A stretch of DNA of 64,000 nucleotides from Sulfurisphaera ohwakuensis (GCF_009729055.1 NZ_CP045484.1:248001-312000), one strand, 5' to 3'. Shown: positions 38,908-50,409, counted from the stretch's first letter. Translations and numbers: made by a program. Notes: a model not told the origin generated them from the sequence alone.

Positions 38908-39342
38908 CTATTCACTTGTGGTTAATATAATTTGTCCTCCTAATTCCTTAACTTTTTCAATTGCTTTTTTACTCGCCATATTCACCTTAATTACTAGTGG
39001 TATTTTTAGTCCAGATGAGCCTATAAGCTTATCATATCTATATTCAGTTAAATCAATTACTTTCTTTCCATTCTCATCCTTTATTTTTATTTCGCCTTTT
39101 TCAATAAGTTCTTGAAGCTTTCTCATTGTAATAGCATTATATATTTTAGTTGTAGGATTAACAAATCCATGCTTTCCATACCATCCTTCTCCATATTTTA
39201 CTAACCATGACCATTTCTCCTTATGCATTCCAATTTGCCTACTTCCTTGTGCACCTCTATCTCTATGTTGTCCTTTTGTTCCCCAACCATGAGTCCTATA
39301 TCCTCTATATTTTCTGCTTTTCTTTTCTTTTCTTACAGTCAT
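38908..39342 (-). CDS. rpl15: 50S ribosomal protein L15
   Basis: A 144-residue uL15. The Gly/Arg-rich N-terminus RKEKKSRKYRGYRTHGWG with GQHRDRGAQGSR threads into the large subunit; KIPLVIKVNMASKKAIEKV closes the globular part. Follows L30 with no gap. Confidence 0.95.
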   Translation of the reverse strand: MTVRKEKKSRKYRGYRTHGWGTKGQHRDRGAQGSRQIGMHKEKWSWLVKYGEGWYGKHGFVNPTTKIYNAITMRKLQELIEKGEIKIKDENGKKVIDLTEYRYDKLIGSSGLKIPLVIKVNMASKKAIEKVKELGGQIILTTSE

Positions 39343-39819
39343 TTATACCATCCTCTTAATTAGTTCATTAATTTTTTCTCCTCTATAACCAAATTCACCT
39401 TTAACACCAAAAGGTCTATTTATTTTTCCTTTAAAACCACCACTTGGTGGGTGAAGTCGTATAGGCAATTTAAAATAATCATCAAGTTTATGCAGTTTTA
39501 TTTCTCCGTCCATAATCTTCTTTACAAATAAATTATAACTTTCTATTTTTAGTTGACTTTTAAGTATGTCATCTGTTATTTTAAGATTACCTATTTTAGT
39601 ATGTAATCTAGTTAGAAGTAATTTAAGTCCTTCTTCATTTAGTTCTCCCCATGTTATGTAAGGTTCAGCTATTTTTAACATTCCTCTAATGGATGGCGAA
39701 TCTTCATACACCATCGCATTAAATCTTCTTGGTAATCTTAGCATTTTCAATGTATCCTGGATATACCAGGGAGTGTCTGCATATCCTCTTATTCTAATAA
39801 TTCCTAAAAGTCTAGTCAT
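39343..39819 (-). CDS. rpl30: 50S ribosomal protein L30
   Basis: A 158-residue uL30 of the long archaeal/eukaryotic form. IRIRGYADTPWYIQDTLKMLRL is the core strand-helix; FGVKGEFGYRGEKINELIKRM is the archaeal C-terminal part. One base after S5. Confidence 0.95.
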   Translation of the reverse strand: MTRLLGIIRIRGYADTPWYIQDTLKMLRLPRRFNAMVYEDSPSIRGMLKIAEPYITWGELNEEGLKLLLTRLHTKIGNLKITDDILKSQLKIESYNLFVKKIMDGEIKLHKLDDYFKLPIRLHPPSGGFKGKINRPFGVKGEFGYRGEKINELIKRMV

Positions 39820-39820
39820 A

Positions 39821-40465
39821 TTACTTCCTCCTCATCCAATCCACTGGAGTAACAAACTTATATGTATTATAAAGTGCATTATATCCAGCCTTTATAAAGT
39901 TCTCTGTAGTATATGTAGATCCTCTAGTTAAAGACCATGCATCTTTAATTCCTGCATAAGTCAATAAAGTTTTTAGAGCTGGACCAACTACAAGCCCAGT
40001 ACCTTTTGGAGCTGGCATTAGTAAAACCTCAACACTTCCAGCCTTTCCATAGACTTTAAAAGGTAAACTATGAGCTTCGCCACAGGTACACTCCCAACTT
40101 CCACATCCTCTTCTAACTGGGATTATGTTCATTTTAGCATTCTTTATAGCTTTTTGGATAGCTACTCTTAGTTGTTTAGCCTTGCCAGTACCATAACTGA
40201 CATAACCATCCATATTTCCCATTATGATTAAAACCTTGTACTTAGATATTTCACCAGCGTCAGTTTGCTTTTGCACTATCTTTATGTCCATTACTTCGTA
40301 TTTCAATTTAGGTAATAACACGTCCACTATTTCTGGCTCTGTTATTGGATAATTTTTCTCAAAGATTTCTTTCATAGATGTTATTTTTCCTTCTTTAACT
40401 AACTGACCTACTTTTGTTCTAGGTTTCCATTCTTCTGGGTTAATTACAGGAACCTCTTCTGCCAT
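39821..40465 (-). CDS. rps5: 30S ribosomal protein S5
   Basis: A 214-residue uS5 with archaeal N-terminal extension, the double-stranded RNA-binding region (NMDGYVSYGTGKAKQLRVAIQKA) and C-terminal beta-alpha domain (PAPKGTGLVVG, DAWSLTRGST). It has a role in decoding accuracy. Overlaps L18 by one base. Confidence 0.95.
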   Translation of the reverse strand: MAEEVPVINPEEWKPRTKVGQLVKEGKITSMKEIFEKNYPITEPEIVDVLLPKLKYEVMDIKIVQKQTDAGEISKYKVLIIMGNMDGYVSYGTGKAKQLRVAIQKAIKNAKMNIIPVRRGCGSWECTCGEAHSLPFKVYGKAGSVEVLLMPAPKGTGLVVGPALKTLLTYAGIKDAWSLTRGSTYTTENFIKAGYNALYNTYKFVTPVDWMRRK

Positions 40466-41055
40466 TATGCTCCACCAGATTTAATTTTATTTAATATCTC
40501 TTCAAAGTGTGAAGGAAGATCTTTAGGATGCAATCCCCTTTCTAAATACTTAGAAAATAATCTCTTGAATAATTCAGGATTTTCAGCTTCTAATTTCTGG
40601 GCATAAGATGCTATATGAACTCCTTTTATTCTATCCTCTTTTATACCCAGATCTCCTACTGGGATGCTGAGACCAGCGTCAATAGCCCCTTTAATAGCTG
40701 TAAATATCCTACTACCTTTTACAGGCACGAAAAGTCCAATGTCAGCCACAGCTTCTTTTATACCAGCCTTTAAGGCCCTAACACCTAATAAGTATCCAGT
40801 TAAATAGGCAGCAGGTGTGTTGTTCAGATCTCCTTTCCAGCCAAATTTCTTAGCAAGCTCCATAGAATGTGCTGCAGCTACAATAACATCTCCTTTTGGA
40901 TTAAACTTAGCAATTTGTGCTATTACGTATTTGTTCGTTAATCTTACTACTAACCTTGTGGTGTTGTTTATAACATATGTATATCTCTTATAATAATTAG
41001 TTTTTCCTTCTCTTCTTCTCCTATACTTTACTCTATAATTAGGACCATGTGCCAT
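40465..41055 (-). CDS. rpl18: 50S ribosomal protein L18
   Basis: A 196-residue uL18 that binds 5S r[44 protein letters not shown] and [19 protein letters not shown] are family stretches; the long C-terminal part is the archaeal/eukaryotic form. Confidence 0.95.
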   Translation of the reverse strand: MAHGPNYRVKYRRRREGKTNYYKRYTYVINNTTRLVVRLTNKYVIAQIAKFNPKGDVIVAAAHSMELAKKFGWKGDLNNTPAAYLTGYLLGVRALKAGIKEAVADIGLFVPVKGSRIFTAIKGAIDAGLSIPVGDLGIKEDRIKGVHIASYAQKLEAENPELFKRLFSKYLERGLHPKDLPSHFEEILNKIKSGGA

Positions 41056-41058
41056 ATT

Positions 41059-41514
41059 TCACTCCACCTTCACGCCTAATTGTTTAAGATAATTTTTTAC
41101 ATCAGAGAGATTCCTAAAAGAGTTTCCTTTAGCTTTTCTATATGCTAATCTATATGTTTTCTTATCTATAACATCATTATCTCTGAGCCATTTCAAGTAT
41201 GTTCTTATTTTTCTAATCTTTAGAACCCATTGCTCTTTCTTACCTCTTCTTGCTCCAGCTGGTCCTTTTCTACTTCCACTCTTCCTTTTTTCTCCTCTTT
41301 TTCTCCTTTTTTCTTTCTTTTCTTTTAGTCTCCCACTACTAATACCTTTCTTTTTCTCTATAATAATTTTTCCTTCTTTTATTAATTTTCTAATCTCATC
41401 TCTAGTTATAGCTGAGGCTATATCATCTAAGTAATTTGTATTAAATTTCACATTATTTTCCCCAACATTAGTAAGCTCTGCTGCAAGTCTTCTTTGAAGA
41501 GCAAACTCTGGCAT
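41059..41514 (-). CDS. rpl19e: 50S ribosomal protein L19e
   Basis: A 151-residue eL19. LQRRLAAELTNVGENNVKFN opens the globular domain; a very basic stretch (RLKEKKEKRRKRGEKRK) and WVLKIRKIRTYLKWLRD form the long helix that helps build intersubunit bridges. Confidence 0.95.
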   Translation of the reverse strand: MPEFALQRRLAAELTNVGENNVKFNTNYLDDIASAITRDEIRKLIKEGKIIIEKKKGISSGRLKEKKEKRRKRGEKRKSGSRKGPAGARRGKKEQWVLKIRKIRTYLKWLRDNDVIDKKTYRLAYRKAKGNSFRNLSDVKNYLKQLGVKVE

Positions 41515-41521
41515 CTAACTC

Positions 41522-41917
41522 TCACCCATTGGCTATTTTTAATCCCATTTTTTTAGCCTCTTCAACTAATTCTAATTTCTTTTTTAAACCTATCGTTGAT
41601 GAGAAGACCACTATTACTTTATCTTTCATTTGTGATGCTTTTTCCAAGTCTTTCTTATTATTAACATAGAATGGAATTAAACCCGAGGGATGTAAACCTC
41701 TAATTTCCCTTGGTGATCTGAAGCCTATTTTTACTTTTGGCTGATATCCTTTTAGTTCTAATCTTACTGGATTGTCTATACCTTTAGGCTTTCTCCATGT
41801 CTCTTGTCTGCCTATTCTATAAAACTTATCCCAATCATATCTTAGAAACTTAATTTTCTTCTCTCTAACTTTCTTTATTTTTTCTTTGATTTTCCTAATG
41901 TTAATCTGTTTGTTCAC
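41522..41917 (-). CDS. rpl32e: 50S ribosomal protein L32e
   Basis: About 131 residues. [23 protein letters not shown] and [23 protein letters not shown] are the eL32 signature. I place the start at the GTG at 41917, five or so bases after GAGGTGA; a TTG two codons earlier adjoins that ribosome site too closely. It begins just inside the L6 3' end. Confidence 0.94.
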   Translation of the reverse strand: MNKQINIRKIKEKIKKVREKKIKFLRYDWDKFYRIGRQETWRKPKGIDNPVRLELKGYQPKVKIGFRSPREIRGLHPSGLIPFYVNNKKDLEKASQMKDKVIVVFSSTIGLKKKLELVEEAKKMGLKIANG

Positions 41918-42461
41918 TTCCAATCACCTCTTTTTTATAAATATAAATGCCATCTGCAAAAACTCTTCTATCATAACCAGTAATTTTTGATGCAAGTTCT
42001 ATGTTAGCCGCGGTCTGTCCTACTTTTTCAATATCTTGACCTTCTACAATGATATCCTCTCCTTTTACATTCACTTTTACACCAGCCATTATTTTTGCTC
42101 TTCTAATATTTTTCTCTCCAATTAAGTTTTGAATTTGGACTTCGTTGCCAGAAACTTTAACCGTAACTGGGAAATGCGTGTAAATAATTTTTAAGTAATA
42201 TCTATAGCCTTTAGTAACACCAGTAAACATGTTTTCTATATGCGCAATTATGGAGTAAAACTGAGCTTTTTTTCTTCTATCAGCAAAAGTAGTCTCTACA
42301 ACTATTTTATTATCTTCTTTTCTTATTTCTATGCCGCTAATATGACTAAAGTCTTTTTCTATTTCTCCTTTAGGCCCCTTAACTTTTATCTTCATTCCTT
42401 CAATATTTACATTAATGCCTTGTGGAATTTCTATTTCCTCATATAGATGAACTGCCTTCAT
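41901..42461 (-). CDS. rpl6: 50S ribosomal protein L6
   Basis: A 186-residue uL6 with two related domains: [24 protein letters not shown] starts domain 1; [23 protein letters not shown] starts the C-terminal sarcin-ricin-loop-binding domain. Overlaps L32e by 17 bp. Confidence 0.95.
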   Translation of the reverse strand: MKAVHLYEEIEIPQGINVNIEGMKIKVKGPKGEIEKDFSHISGIEIRKEDNKIVVETTFADRRKKAQFYSIIAHIENMFTGVTKGYRYYLKIIYTHFPVTVKVSGNEVQIQNLIGEKNIRRAKIMAGVKVNVKGEDIIVEGQDIEKVGQTAANIELASKITGYDRRVFADGIYIYKKEVIGSEQTD

Positions 42462-42470
42462 GTTTTCACC

Positions 42471-42872
42471 TCAATAAACATAACCTAAAGCCACTCCACC
42501 AATTCTTTCTCTAATGGCATCTTTATGAGTCATGACACCTTTATTTGTAGAAATTATTAGAACACCAATTTCCTTTGATGGTAAGTATCGTCTTACATAG
42601 TCTGGCAAAGTTAGCAAATCTTTATATTTAAGAGGATATCGTGGTGCTATTGGCCCGCATTTGTTTATTCTGCCCAAAAGTTGTACAACTATTTTTCCCG
42701 ATCTACCATCATCTATAAACTCAAATTCCCCTATATATCCCTCTTTTTGCATTGCTCTTAATACATTAATAATAAGTTTTGAAGCAGGCATAATTATAGC
42801 TTGCTTATTTCTTCTCATCTCATTATTGTAGATTGTTGTTAATGCATTTGCTAAAGGATTTAGATTAACCAT
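42471..42872 (-). CDS. rps8: 30S ribosomal protein S8
   Basis: A 133-residue uS8, a primary 16S rRNA binder: [16 protein letters not shown] at the start and the S-T-N-K-G-V-M-T-H loop near the end. Its ribosome site GAGGTGA includes the stop codon of S14. Confidence 0.95.
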
Positions 42873-42878
42873 AATTAT

Positions 42879-43043
42879 TCACCTCGTTTTCTTAAATCCC
42901 ATTTCATAAGCTACTTCTCTAAAACACTGTCTACATAAGTATAATCCATATTTTTGAATAACAGAATCTCTACTACCGCACCTTCTACAAACTTGTACTC
43001 CTCTTCCATATTTTCTCTCAGCTGGAGGCTTATATTTACCCAT
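42879..43043 (-). CDS. rps14: 30S ribosomal protein S14, zinc-binding type
   Basis: A 54-residue uS14 that falls below usual ORF cut-offs. [15 protein letters not shown] precedes the zinc ribbon Cys19/Cys22 and Cys37/Cys40 and the ending GFKKTR. ATG is the complement of 43041-43043, TGA at 42881-42879. It fills the usual place between L5 and S8. Confidence 0.96.
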   Translation of the reverse strand: MGKYKPPAERKYGRGVQVCRRCGSRDSVIQKYGLYLCRQCFREVAYEMGFKKTR

Positions 43044-43048
43044 TTCTC

Positions 43049-43585
43049 TCACCCTTCTACAATAGTTACATTAAAGTTTTGCTTAAGGAATTCCATTGCT
43101 TCTTCTTTACTAACTGTTCTATGTCTTTTTGGAATATGAGCTTTTTTTCTTCTTCTTCTTGCTACTCTAAATCCTGGTCTTACTAAAGTTATAGCGACAT
43201 CCATTCCAAATATTCCTATCTCTGGATCATATCTAGTACCTGGTATAAGAACATGTTCAGCAATTCCGAAACTTACATTGCCATACTCATCAAAACTGGA
43301 TGCTTTTATTCTGTGACCTACAGCAGCTAATACTTTATTAAGAAATTCTTCAGCTTTTTTACCCCTCAATGTTACCTTAACTCCTATAGGTGCTCCTTTT
43401 CTAACTCCAAATTCTCTAATTGTTCTCTTTGCAATAGTATAAACTGGCTTTACTCCAGTAAGTTCTTGAAGAAGTTGATATGCTTTTTGTAATCTTTCTC
43501 CAGCTTCTCCTACACCGATATTGACAGTAACTTTCTCTAGTCGTAGTTTTCTCATGGGATTAACTGTTTGGGTTTCTGCCATCAT
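43049..43585 (-). CDS. rpl5: 50S ribosomal protein L5
   Basis: A 178-residue uL5 that contacts 5S rRNA and the P-site t[24 protein letters not shown] and [20 protein letters not shown] are conserved. Two adjacent ATGs follow a GGGGTGAG site; the first overlaps the S4e stop (ATGA). Confidence 0.95.
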   Translation of the reverse strand: MMAETQTVNPMRKLRLEKVTVNIGVGEAGERLQKAYQLLQELTGVKPVYTIAKRTIREFGVRKGAPIGVKVTLRGKKAEEFLNKVLAAVGHRIKASSFDEYGNVSFGIAEHVLIPGTRYDPEIGIFGMDVAITLVRPGFRVARRRRKKAHIPKRHRTVSKEEAMEFLKQNFNVTIVEG

Positions 43586-44313
43586 CTCACCCCTACATTA
43601 GGATCGATTTCGCTATCACCTATAACCATAACATTTTGTAAATTAGTTTGTACAGATTCTCCATTTTTCTGTTCAATAGTAACAATACTGTATTTCCTTT
43701 TCTTATATTTAGCATATTGAATAGTTTTTATTACTCCATGTAATCCTACGTTTCTACCACCAATAATTATAGCATACTTTCCTTCACTTAGCTCATAACT
43801 TTTAATTATGCTTTGTGAAGGAATTTCAATTTTTAGTGTTGTTAAAGTAGGATAGTTCATTTCTGGTACTTTTTCTTTCGGAATTAGAATATTTCTTCCA
43901 TCTTCTAAATTCAATTGTATATTTCCATTTTTATTAGTTGTTTTATTTACTATTCTAACAAATTTATATTTTGCATCTTCTTTACTAATTTTTACTGGCA
44001 TTAAGTATTTTATGTTATCTGGAACAATCCTAAAGTACAAATCTGAGGAAGGAATTGAAATAACATCCATTAATCCTACAGGAAACTTATAATCTTTTCT
44101 AACTCTTCCATCAACCATAATCTTTCCTTCAACAACTAACCTCTTCGCTTCTCTTGTTGTTTCGGCAACATTTAGGTAATGTTTCAATAATAAGGCTAAG
44201 GGAATACTTTCTGATAATTTATGAGGACCTGGATTAGCTCTTATTGTCCACTTATATTCTTTTTTACTTAAATTTAAGAACCAAGGAGCTTCAAATCTTG
44301 TTATGTGGGCCAA
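43582..44313 (-). CDS. rps4e: 30S ribosomal protein S4e
   Basis: A 243-residue eS4: S4-type RNA-binding segment ([23 protein letters not shown]), a central beta domain and a C-terminal KOW motif ([15 protein letters not shown]). Follows L24 with one base between. Confidence 0.95.
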   Translation of the reverse strand: MAHITRFEAPWFLNLSKKEYKWTIRANPGPHKLSESIPLALLLKHYLNVAETTREAKRLVVEGKIMVDGRVRKDYKFPVGLMDVISIPSSDLYFRIVPDNIKYLMPVKISKEDAKYKFVRIVNKTTNKNGNIQLNLEDGRNILIPKEKVPEMNYPTLTTLKIEIPSQSIIKSYELSEGKYAIIIGGRNVGLHGVIKTIQYAKYKKRKYSIVTIEQKNGESVQTNLQNVMVIGDSEIDPNVGVR

Positions 44314-44314
44314 T

Positions 44315-44728
44315 TCATTTCGCCTCCGTAGTTTGTTCTTTCTTCTTTAAATATTCTTCTCTTGCTTTTCTTTTCCTTTCTATGATTTCTTTCCTTTTTG
44401 CATCAGATAGGTCTAATTTAGTAATTATTACTTTTGAAGCGTGAATCCATCTATAAACTGGGGTTCCATCAGCTTTTTTTCTTGTTAATCCTTCAATAGC
44501 TATCCTTCCAGTTTTTCTATTAACCTCTACTACTTTTCCTTCAAAATTTAGTACATCTTTGTCTCCTCTCATAACTTTAACAGTGTCTCCTTTTCTAATT
44601 GCTAATCTCTTTATGCCATATTGTTGTTGTAGTTCCTTAGATAATTTTGCTGTCAATAATTTATGCCTTTGATGTTTGGGTAAATTATAGAGTAGTAATC
44701 TTTGTTTTGATGGTTTATGAGAGACCAA
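44315..44728 (-). CDS. rpl24: 50S ribosomal protein L24
   Basis: A 137-residue uL24 that starts large-subunit assembly. LYNLPKHQRHKLLTAKLS is the archaeal N-terminal extension; RKGDTVKVMRGDKDVLNFEGKV is the KOW motif. The start codon is TTG behind GGTGATTTAA. Confidence 0.95.
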   Translation of the reverse strand: MVSHKPSKQRLLLYNLPKHQRHKLLTAKLSKELQQQYGIKRLAIRKGDTVKVMRGDKDVLNFEGKVVEVNRKTGRIAIEGLTRKKADGTPVYRWIHASKVIITKLDLSDAKRKEIIERKRKAREEYLKKKEQTTEAK

Positions 44729-45145
44729 TTAAATCACCATTGTCGCAATACTTGCAACTTTAGGCCATCTTTCTGCAGCTTCTTTTGCAATCGGTCCTCT
44801 TATCTCAGTACCTTTAGGTGTTCCATCGGGGTTTACTATTACTACTGCATTATCTTCAAAAGCAATCCATGTTCCATCTGGTCTTCTAAATGGCATTCTT
44901 TGTCTAACTATTACAGCTTTAAATTTCTGTTTTCTAACTTCTGGAGTACCTTTTCTAACTGAAACCATCACTAAATCAGCTATATTCGCAAAAGGTATTC
45001 TTCTTAATACTCCTTTGTAGCCATAAATACCTATAATCACAGCTTCTTTAGCACCACTATTATCTGCAACAGTTACTGTAGTATAATGTTGTAATCCGGG
45101 TGTGAGTCCTTTTCTACTACCTAAAACCTGGAGTTTTTCAGGCAT
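44729..45145 (-). CDS. rpl14: 50S ribosomal protein L14
   Basis: A 138-residue uL14 with [20 protein letters not shown] and [24 protein letters not shown] use the ATG (MPEKLQV) at 45145, six bases after GAGGTGA; a GTG three codons upstream lies within that site. Confidence 0.95.
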   Translation of the reverse strand: MPEKLQVLGSRKGLTPGLQHYTTVTVADNSGAKEAVIIGIYGYKGVLRRIPFANIADLVMVSVRKGTPEVRKQKFKAVIVRQRMPFRRPDGTWIAFEDNAVVIVNPDGTPKGTEIRGPIAKEAAERWPKVASIATMVI

Positions 45146-45150
45146 CTTAT

Positions 45151-45492
45151 TCACCTCTTACCTATAACCACAAATGAAACTGATTTAGCAATAGGTCTAC
45201 ATTCAGCAATTATAACGTTATCTCCTTCTTTAACATCTAAACATGGAGGTATGTGAACATGGATTCTGCTTCTTCTTCTTTCATATCTCTTATACTTTGT
45301 ATCATAGAATAAATAATCCCTTTCTACTACACCTGTTTTTTCGGCTCTATATCTTATTAGTCTTCCCTCTAGTATTATTCCTCTCACTCTTAGGGTTCCA
45401 TGAAATGGACAATTTATGTCATCACAAGTTTTAGAGGGCGGATTTACTCCTTCAATTCCTATATTTTTTACTAAGGCACCTTTTTTACCCAT
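45151..45492 (-). CDS. rps17: 30S ribosomal protein S17
   Basis: A 113-residue uS17, OB-fold, with archaeal N-terminal extension ([21 protein letters not shown], two Cys) and [29 protein letters not shown]. The ATG at 45492 overlaps the rnp1 stop (TAATG) and follows GGTGG; a GTG three codons earlier is rejected. Confidence 0.95.
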   Translation of the reverse strand: MGKKGALVKNIGIEGVNPPSKTCDDINCPFHGTLRVRGIILEGRLIRYRAEKTGVVERDYLFYDTKYKRYERRRSRIHVHIPPCLDVKEGDNVIIAECRPIAKSVSFVVIGKR

Positions 45493-45725
45493 TATAACCA
45501 CCTTTTTTCTATTCTACCAACAAGTTTAGGACCAGGTAAAACAACTTTCCTATTTTCAGAATATATTTCAAAAATTCCATTACTTTTTAATACACGAATT
45601 ATTTTATTTTGTGTCTGAATTAAAAAAGTTTTTTTAGTTTCAAATAAAATAATCCCTTCTCTACCTATTAAAGAAGGATCAGAATGACCTAAAACTTTAA
45701 TTTTACTACCTATTAAATCAATCAT
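45492..45725 (-). CDS. rnp1: ribonuclease P protein component 1 (Pop4/Rpp29)
   Basis: A 77-residue Sm-like barrel protein: LIGSKIKVLGHSDPSLIGREGIILFET and LPGPKLVGRIEKRWL. It forms the RNase P holoenzyme with Rpp21 and others and is encoded between L29 and S17 in many archaea, as here. Confidence 0.9.
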   Translation of the reverse strand: MIDLIGSKIKVLGHSDPSLIGREGIILFETKKTFLIQTQNKIIRVLKSNGIFEIYSENRKVVLPGPKLVGRIEKRWL

Positions 45726-45988
45726 TTTTTACTCTCCTTCTTTTTATTTTCTATTTCTTTATTTATAATTGAAAGTAATGTTAATATCCTAGCTATATCT
45801 TTTCTTAAATTCCTGATGGAAGCAGTATTCTTTAGAGTCCCCATTCTAGCTTCAACTTTCCTTTTTAATAATTCTTGTTGTAAATCATTTAGTTTTCCTT
45901 GCAATTCTTTTTTCTTCTCTAGTAATTGTTCCACAGTTTGGTTATTAATCTCTTTTATATCGTAACCTAATATTTCCTTACTTTTCAT
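45722..45988 (-). CDS. rpl29: 50S ribosomal protein L29
   Basis: An 88-residue uL29, two-helix protein at the peptide exit: [25 protein letters not shown] and [16 protein letters not shown]. Lys-rich tail. Overlaps rnp1 and S3 by 4 bp each. Confidence 0.94.
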   Translation of the reverse strand: MKSKEILGYDIKEINNQTVEQLLEKKKELQGKLNDLQQELLKRKVEARMGTLKNTASIRNLRKDIARILTLLSIINKEIENKKKESKK

Positions 45989-46662
45989 TTCTGTTCACCA
46001 CTTTTCTGAGACTCTTCAATGAAACTTACATTAGTCACAGTTACCATATTCTCGCCGGGTCCTTTAGGTTGTTCTCTTAGTTCAATCTTATCAACACTTT
46101 TCATTGGTTTTGTGATTAATATTTCGACTCCATATACACCTGGTTTTAACATAGCTATTGCAACAGCTCTATCCACAATCTTATCCAGGAAAGCACCACT
46201 CTTATAAACAACTCCTTCTTTAAGTTTTTCGTACTTAGCTCTTTCAGAAGTAAGCTTTCCACTAATAATTACTTCTGCTCCTAATGCACCAGCATTCATA
46301 ATTCTTCTTATGGTTATGAAAGCAGCTCTCCTAAAATGATAACCTTTTTCTAGTGCTATTGCTAGTCTAAAAGCCATAACCCTTGCATTTAACTCTGGAT
46401 TTTCTACGCTAGTAACAGTTATTTGAGGATTATCTAGACCAAAATACCTCTCTAACATTTGAGCTAATTGTTTAATAGTTTTACCACCTTTTCCTATTAT
46501 GAGGGCTGGTCTTCCAGCATAAATGATAACTCTTGTGCCTATTGGTGTTTTAACTATTTCTACACCAGCATATTCAGCATTGTAAAATTGTTTAGCTAAA
46601 TATTCATCCACCATTACTTTTGTCATAGATCTTTGAAGGAAATATTTCTTTACTAAAACCAT
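45985..46662 (-). CDS. rps3: 30S ribosomal protein S3
   Basis: A 225-residue uS3. The KH type 2 motif [19 protein letters not shown] (residues about 57-75) and the S3 C-terminal domain ([28 protein letters not shown]) are clear. It lines the mRNA entry channel. Confidence 0.96.
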   Translation of the reverse strand: MVLVKKYFLQRSMTKVMVDEYLAKQFYNAEYAGVEIVKTPIGTRVIIYAGRPALIIGKGGKTIKQLAQMLERYFGLDNPQITVTSVENPELNARVMAFRLAIALEKGYHFRRAAFITIRRIMNAGALGAEVIISGKLTSERAKYEKLKEGVVYKSGAFLDKIVDRAVAIAMLKPGVYGVEILITKPMKSVDKIELREQPKGPGENMVTVTNVSFIEESQKSGEQK

Positions 46663-46665
46663 ATT

Positions 46666-47136
46666 TTACACCTCTCCCAAGATAACTTCTATATGAGAAG
46701 TGTATCTATATTTACGTGTAGATCTTCCAAAAGCCCTTGGCATGTATCTCTTTAATATTATCCCCTTATGTGCAGCAATATGAACTATTTTTACATTCTC
46801 TAGATCTAATCCTTTAGAATTTGCGTTATTTTCAGCATTTTCTAGAACTTTAAGAACATATTTTATTGCCTTCTTGGGATATCTACCACTTTTTACTTTC
46901 CATTTAGGAGAAATATTAGATCTATGTGAAGCTCCATGAGAGTGTTTCCAAAATGGTAATGCTTCCTTTTCCTCTAATACATTATTTAAAAATTGCTTCG
47001 CATCATTAAGCTTCATTCCCCTTATAGCTTTACATACATTATAAAGATCTCTTATTGAGGCTGGAACATTTTTTATAACAGCTTTTGCTAACTTGTTTTC
47101 ATCAATATCTAATTTAGGGTATATCCAACTAGCCAT
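46666..47136 (-). CDS. rpl22: 50S ribosomal protein L22
   Basis: A 156-residue uL22 whose beta hairpin reaches into the exit tunnel: [25 protein letters not shown] and [22 protein letters not shown]. Confidence 0.95.
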   Translation of the reverse strand: MASWIYPKLDIDENKLAKAVIKNVPASIRDLYNVCKAIRGMKLNDAKQFLNNVLEEKEALPFWKHSHGASHRSNISPKWKVKSGRYPKKAIKYVLKVLENAENNANSKGLDLENVKIVHIAAHKGIILKRYMPRAFGRSTRKYRYTSHIEVILGEV

Positions 47137-47139
47137 TTT

Positions 47140-47562
47140 TCATCCCTTCATAGCTAGGAATAAGCTTGACCTTGTAGCCTTAAGTCCAGGCTCTCCATGT
47201 TCTACTTTCTTCGTAGTTATCGAGAATTCACCTAGATAATGTCCTATCATCTCTGGGACTACTTGAAATTCTACGAATTCTTTTCCATTATAAACAGCGA
47301 ATTTTAATCCTACCATTTCTGGTAAAATTATCATATCTCTCACATGAGTCTTTATAGTTTTACTATACTTTCCTTCTCTCACATACTTTCGGATTTTTTC
47401 TAGTAATCTTCTCTGCTTGTCTGAAAACCCTTTCTTTAATGATCTCCTTTGTCTTGAAGGTAATAATTTAATAAATTCGTCCATAGGCATATTTAATAAT
47501 TCATCTAATGATTTTCCTCTATATCTAAACTTTTTCCATTCGGGTGGGATTTCTAATGACAT
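47140..47562 (-). CDS. rps19: 30S ribosomal protein S19
   Basis: A 140-residue uS19 with [32 protein letters not shown] and the conserved [24 protein letters not shown] near the C-terminus. Archaeal N-terminal extension present. Confidence 0.95.
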   Translation of the reverse strand: MSLEIPPEWKKFRYRGKSLDELLNMPMDEFIKLLPSRQRRSLKKGFSDKQRRLLEKIRKYVREGKYSKTIKTHVRDMIILPEMVGLKFAVYNGKEFVEFQVVPEMIGHYLGEFSITTKKVEHGEPGLKATRSSLFLAMKG

Positions 47563-47599
47563 CGTATCACCTTATCAATATATATACAAATTTAAAAAT

Positions 47600-48316
47600 T
47601 CATGCACCTTCTTTTCTACCCGTTCTTCTTGCTGCAATATGGCCTACTTTTCTGCCTGGAGGGGCATTTCTTGACACTGTTGACGGTCTGCTTACACTCT
47701 GATGTAAACCACCACCATGTGGATGTGAAACAGCGTTCATTGCGACTCCTCTTACATGCGGCCATTTCTTAGCTTTTACTTTATATTTCCAATAATTGTT
47801 ACCAGCTTTTAATAACGGTTTTTCAGTAACTCCTCCTCCAGCCACAACTCCAACTATAGCTCTTGCATTACTACTAACTTGAGCTATTTTCTCTGATGAT
47901 AATTTCACTAGCACTTTATCACCTGTCTTTCCAACAACTACTCCATATGTTCCAGCAGATCTGGCAAATTTTCCCCCATCACCCCTAGTTTTTTCAATAT
48001 TAGATATTATAGTTCCTTCTGGTACATTTCCTACTTCTACTATATTACCATTACTTATTGCAGCATTTTTACCAATCTGGATCTTTTGCCCTACTACTAG
48101 TCCTTGGACAGAAGGAACATAAAACTTTGTTCCATCATCTAATTTAATCAATGCCAATGGAGCATTTGTCCCAGGATTGTGTACAATATCAATTACTTTT
48201 CCTATATGTTCCCCTTCTATATTTGGTATTTTAGCCTTACCCACTCTTCTCCAGCTAGGGCTTCTGAAATTAATTCCTCCTCTTCCTGCCCTTTGTTGTA
48301 ATAATTTCTTACCCAT
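47600..48316 (-). CDS. rpl2: 50S ribosomal protein L2
   Basis: A 238-residue uL2 near the peptidyl-transferase centre. [13 protein letters not shown] opens it; the universally conserved histidine loop is in [20 protein letters not shown] use the ATG (MGKKLL) at 48316 behind GAGGTGA; the GTG three codons upstream overlaps that site. Confidence 0.96.
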   Translation of the reverse strand: MGKKLLQQRAGRGGINFRSPSWRRVGKAKIPNIEGEHIGKVIDIVHNPGTNAPLALIKLDDGTKFYVPSVQGLVVGQKIQIGKNAAISNGNIVEVGNVPEGTIISNIEKTRGDGGKFARSAGTYGVVVGKTGDKVLVKLSSEKIAQVSSNARAIVGVVAGGGVTEKPLLKAGNNYWKYKVKAKKWPHVRGVAMNAVSHPHGGGLHQSVSRPSTVSRNAPPGRKVGHIAARRTGRKEGA

Positions 48317-48326
48317 AATTTTCACC

Positions 48327-48575
48327 TCATAATATTCCTAGTCTATGAGCTATATCACTTGCATTAAATTCTTTTTTAAGCTTTACATATGCCTTCTTTT
48401 CTCCTCTAATCGTTATTAAGGTATTTACTTTATCTACTTTCACATTAAACATTTTCTCTATTTCTCTTTTTATATCAGCTTTTGTTGCTTCTTTATTTAC
48501 AATAACTGTTAACGTATTTTGACTTTCAATAAGTTTTATTGCTTTTTCTGTAGTAAGAAATTCTTTTATTATCAT
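48327..48575 (-). CDS. rpl23: 50S ribosomal protein L23
   Basis: An 82-residue uL23 at the tunnel exit: [46 protein letters not shown]. Overlaps L4 by 4 bp. Confidence 0.95.
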   Translation of the reverse strand: MIIKEFLTTEKAIKLIESQNTLTVIVNKEATKADIKREIEKMFNVKVDKVNTLITIRGEKKAYVKLKKEFNASDIAHRLGIL

Positions 48576-49372
48576 AATGCTAACCTCCCCTCAAGCCTTT
48601 TACGTAATACATCAATAGAAGATTTAGTATAAATTGTTAATCTACCTGGATGCCCTCCAGGTGCAAGATGTATTACACTTAAATCACTCGCTAATATTAC
48701 ATCAACTCCGGGGATATTGCTTGCAGCCTTGACAAATACAGGATTATTCTCATGAATTACAAATAACGGTCCTTTAGGCTCTTTATATCTTCTTCCTCTC
48801 ATCTTACCTTTACCAGATCTAATTCTAATTCTATCCTTAACCCTCTCCACATCTTCATAGACTTTTAAAGATTGTAATACCTCAATTATTTCCTTAGTTT
48901 TAGTTAGCTTTGTAATATCGTCAACTACAATTATGGGAAGAGTATCAATTGAAAATACATGACCTCTATTTTTTACAAAGTTCATATTAGCAGTAGCACT
49001 TAATGCACTTATAATTGCTAGTTTCTTTTCTTTCTTATTTACCTCTTCTACTAATTTCTTTTCAACCGTTGGTGGAAAAGCTAGTCTTCCTCCCACAGTA
49101 TTTGGTGCTAAAGCTGCTTCACCAGTTGTCTTTACTCTAGGGACTCTTGCTAAACCTAAATTAATACCAAAGCTTAAAGCTGAAGTTCTTTTACCAGCCA
49201 TAGGATCTCTTCCTTTTGGTTGTAGAGCCTTTGTGAATTCTGAAATGAATACCCTTCTAATTAGATCTTTCCTAACAGGATAACTAAAGAAAATAGGTAA
49301 TTCTATTTCTTCTACTTTATTTCCTTTTAGATCAAAAATATGAGTTTTTTTAATTTGAAGCTCTAAATACAT
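48572..49372 (-). CDS. rpl4: 50S ribosomal protein L4
   Basis: A 266-residue uL4 (archaeal L4e form) with [16 protein letters not shown], the internal loop around [16 protein letters not shown] and [17 protein letters not shown]. Start at the ATG giving MYLELQI, six bases after GGGTGA; a GTG three codons earlier is inside the ribosome site. Confidence 0.95.
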   Translation of the reverse strand: MYLELQIKKTHIFDLKGNKVEEIELPIFFSYPVRKDLIRRVFISEFTKALQPKGRDPMAGKRTSALSFGINLGLARVPRVKTTGEAALAPNTVGGRLAFPPTVEKKLVEEVNKKEKKLAIISALSATANMNFVKNRGHVFSIDTLPIIVVDDITKLTKTKEIIEVLQSLKVYEDVERVKDRIRIRSGKGKMRGRRYKEPKGPLFVIHENNPVFVKAASNIPGVDVILASDLSVIHLAPGGHPGRLTIYTKSSIDVLRKRLEGRLAL

Positions 49373-49377
49373 ATATT

Positions 49378-50409
49378 TCACCCTTGCTGACTATATAAAT
49401 TAACGTATGTTATCTTAGGTGCAGACTGAGGTATCCAACTAGGTCTTATAGGATATCTGAGGAATAATGGCCTTTTCTTTGCCCCAATTATTGAACCCTC
49501 TATAATTAGATATGTATTTCTAACAATACCATAATTCACAAACCCTCCTTTAGGATTAATTTCATTTGGATCATCAGAAATTTTTAGAATTCTCTTATTA
49601 TATTCTGTTCTTCTATGGTATCCCATTTGACCTGGTTGTGGCACATAGCTGGGTGTGGAGAATGAAGGGCCTCTAGCTCCTACTTTTCTACTACCTTTTC
49701 TGTGCTTATGCCATCTAGGTAGCTCTACAACTCCATATCTTTTTACTACGCCTTGAAATCCTTTTCCCTTAGTAACACCAATAATGTCAATTAGTTGGCC
49801 TTCCTTAAACACATCTTTAACACTTAGAGGTTTGCCAAGAATATTTAAAACGTAATTTAATTGTGATTTTATATCTCCTCCTCCTACTTGTACTTCGACT
49901 ATTTCTGGTTTCTTTTTACCTAATGAAGGGACCAATTTAGGCTGTGTCGCTATAAGGACTCTTAAATATAGTATATCATTTAACTTATTATTTATTTCAT
50001 CTAATTTTCCTTTCATCTTTTCTTTATCTATTTTTAATCTAGTTACTTTTCTTTGTTGGATTAATTTTAAAAGATCTTCACTGATATCTCCCCAATATTC
50101 AGTTAATGTTGTAGGTTCGCCCTTAGGCCCCATTACATAGGCTCTAATAGCTAATGGAATAACTGGGGGTGTCTCTATAACACTAACTGGGACATAAATT
50201 TCTTTTCCATAATTAGGAGAAGTAGGCTTATCATCAATCATAAAAATATGACTCATGCCAACTTTGTAACCTACAAAGCCTAACAATTTAGGTTCATTAG
50301 ATTGTATAGTAGGCCAGCTTCTAGGCGTAGGCAAAATTTCGCTAGCTCTCTTTCTTGGTCGTACACCTGCGGAACCTCTCCTTGGCGAAGCAAGCTTACG
50401 ATGACCCAT
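49378..50409 (-). CDS. rpl3: 50S ribosomal protein L3
   Basis: A 343-residue uL3. The N-terminal tail [38 protein letters not shown] and [22 protein letters not shown] are landmark stretches; the latter loop reaches to the peptidyl-transferase centre. First gene of the superoperon that continues to SecY and beyond. Confidence 0.96.
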   Translation of the reverse strand: MGHRKLASPRRGSAGVRPRKRASEILPTPRSWPTIQSNEPKLLGFVGYKVGMSHIFMIDDKPTSPNYGKEIYVPVSVIETPPVIPLAIRAYVMGPKGEPTTLTEYWGDISEDLLKLIQQRKVTRLKIDKEKMKGKLDEINNKLNDILYLRVLIATQPKLVPSLGKKKPEIVEVQVGGGDIKSQLNYVLNILGKPLSVKDVFKEGQLIDIIGVTKGKGFQGVVKRYGVVELPRWHKHRKGSRKVGARGPSFSTPSYVPQPGQMGYHRRTEYNKRILKISDDPNEINPKGGFVNYGIVRNTYLIIEGSIIGAKKRPLFLRYPIRPSWIPQSAPKITYVNLYSQQG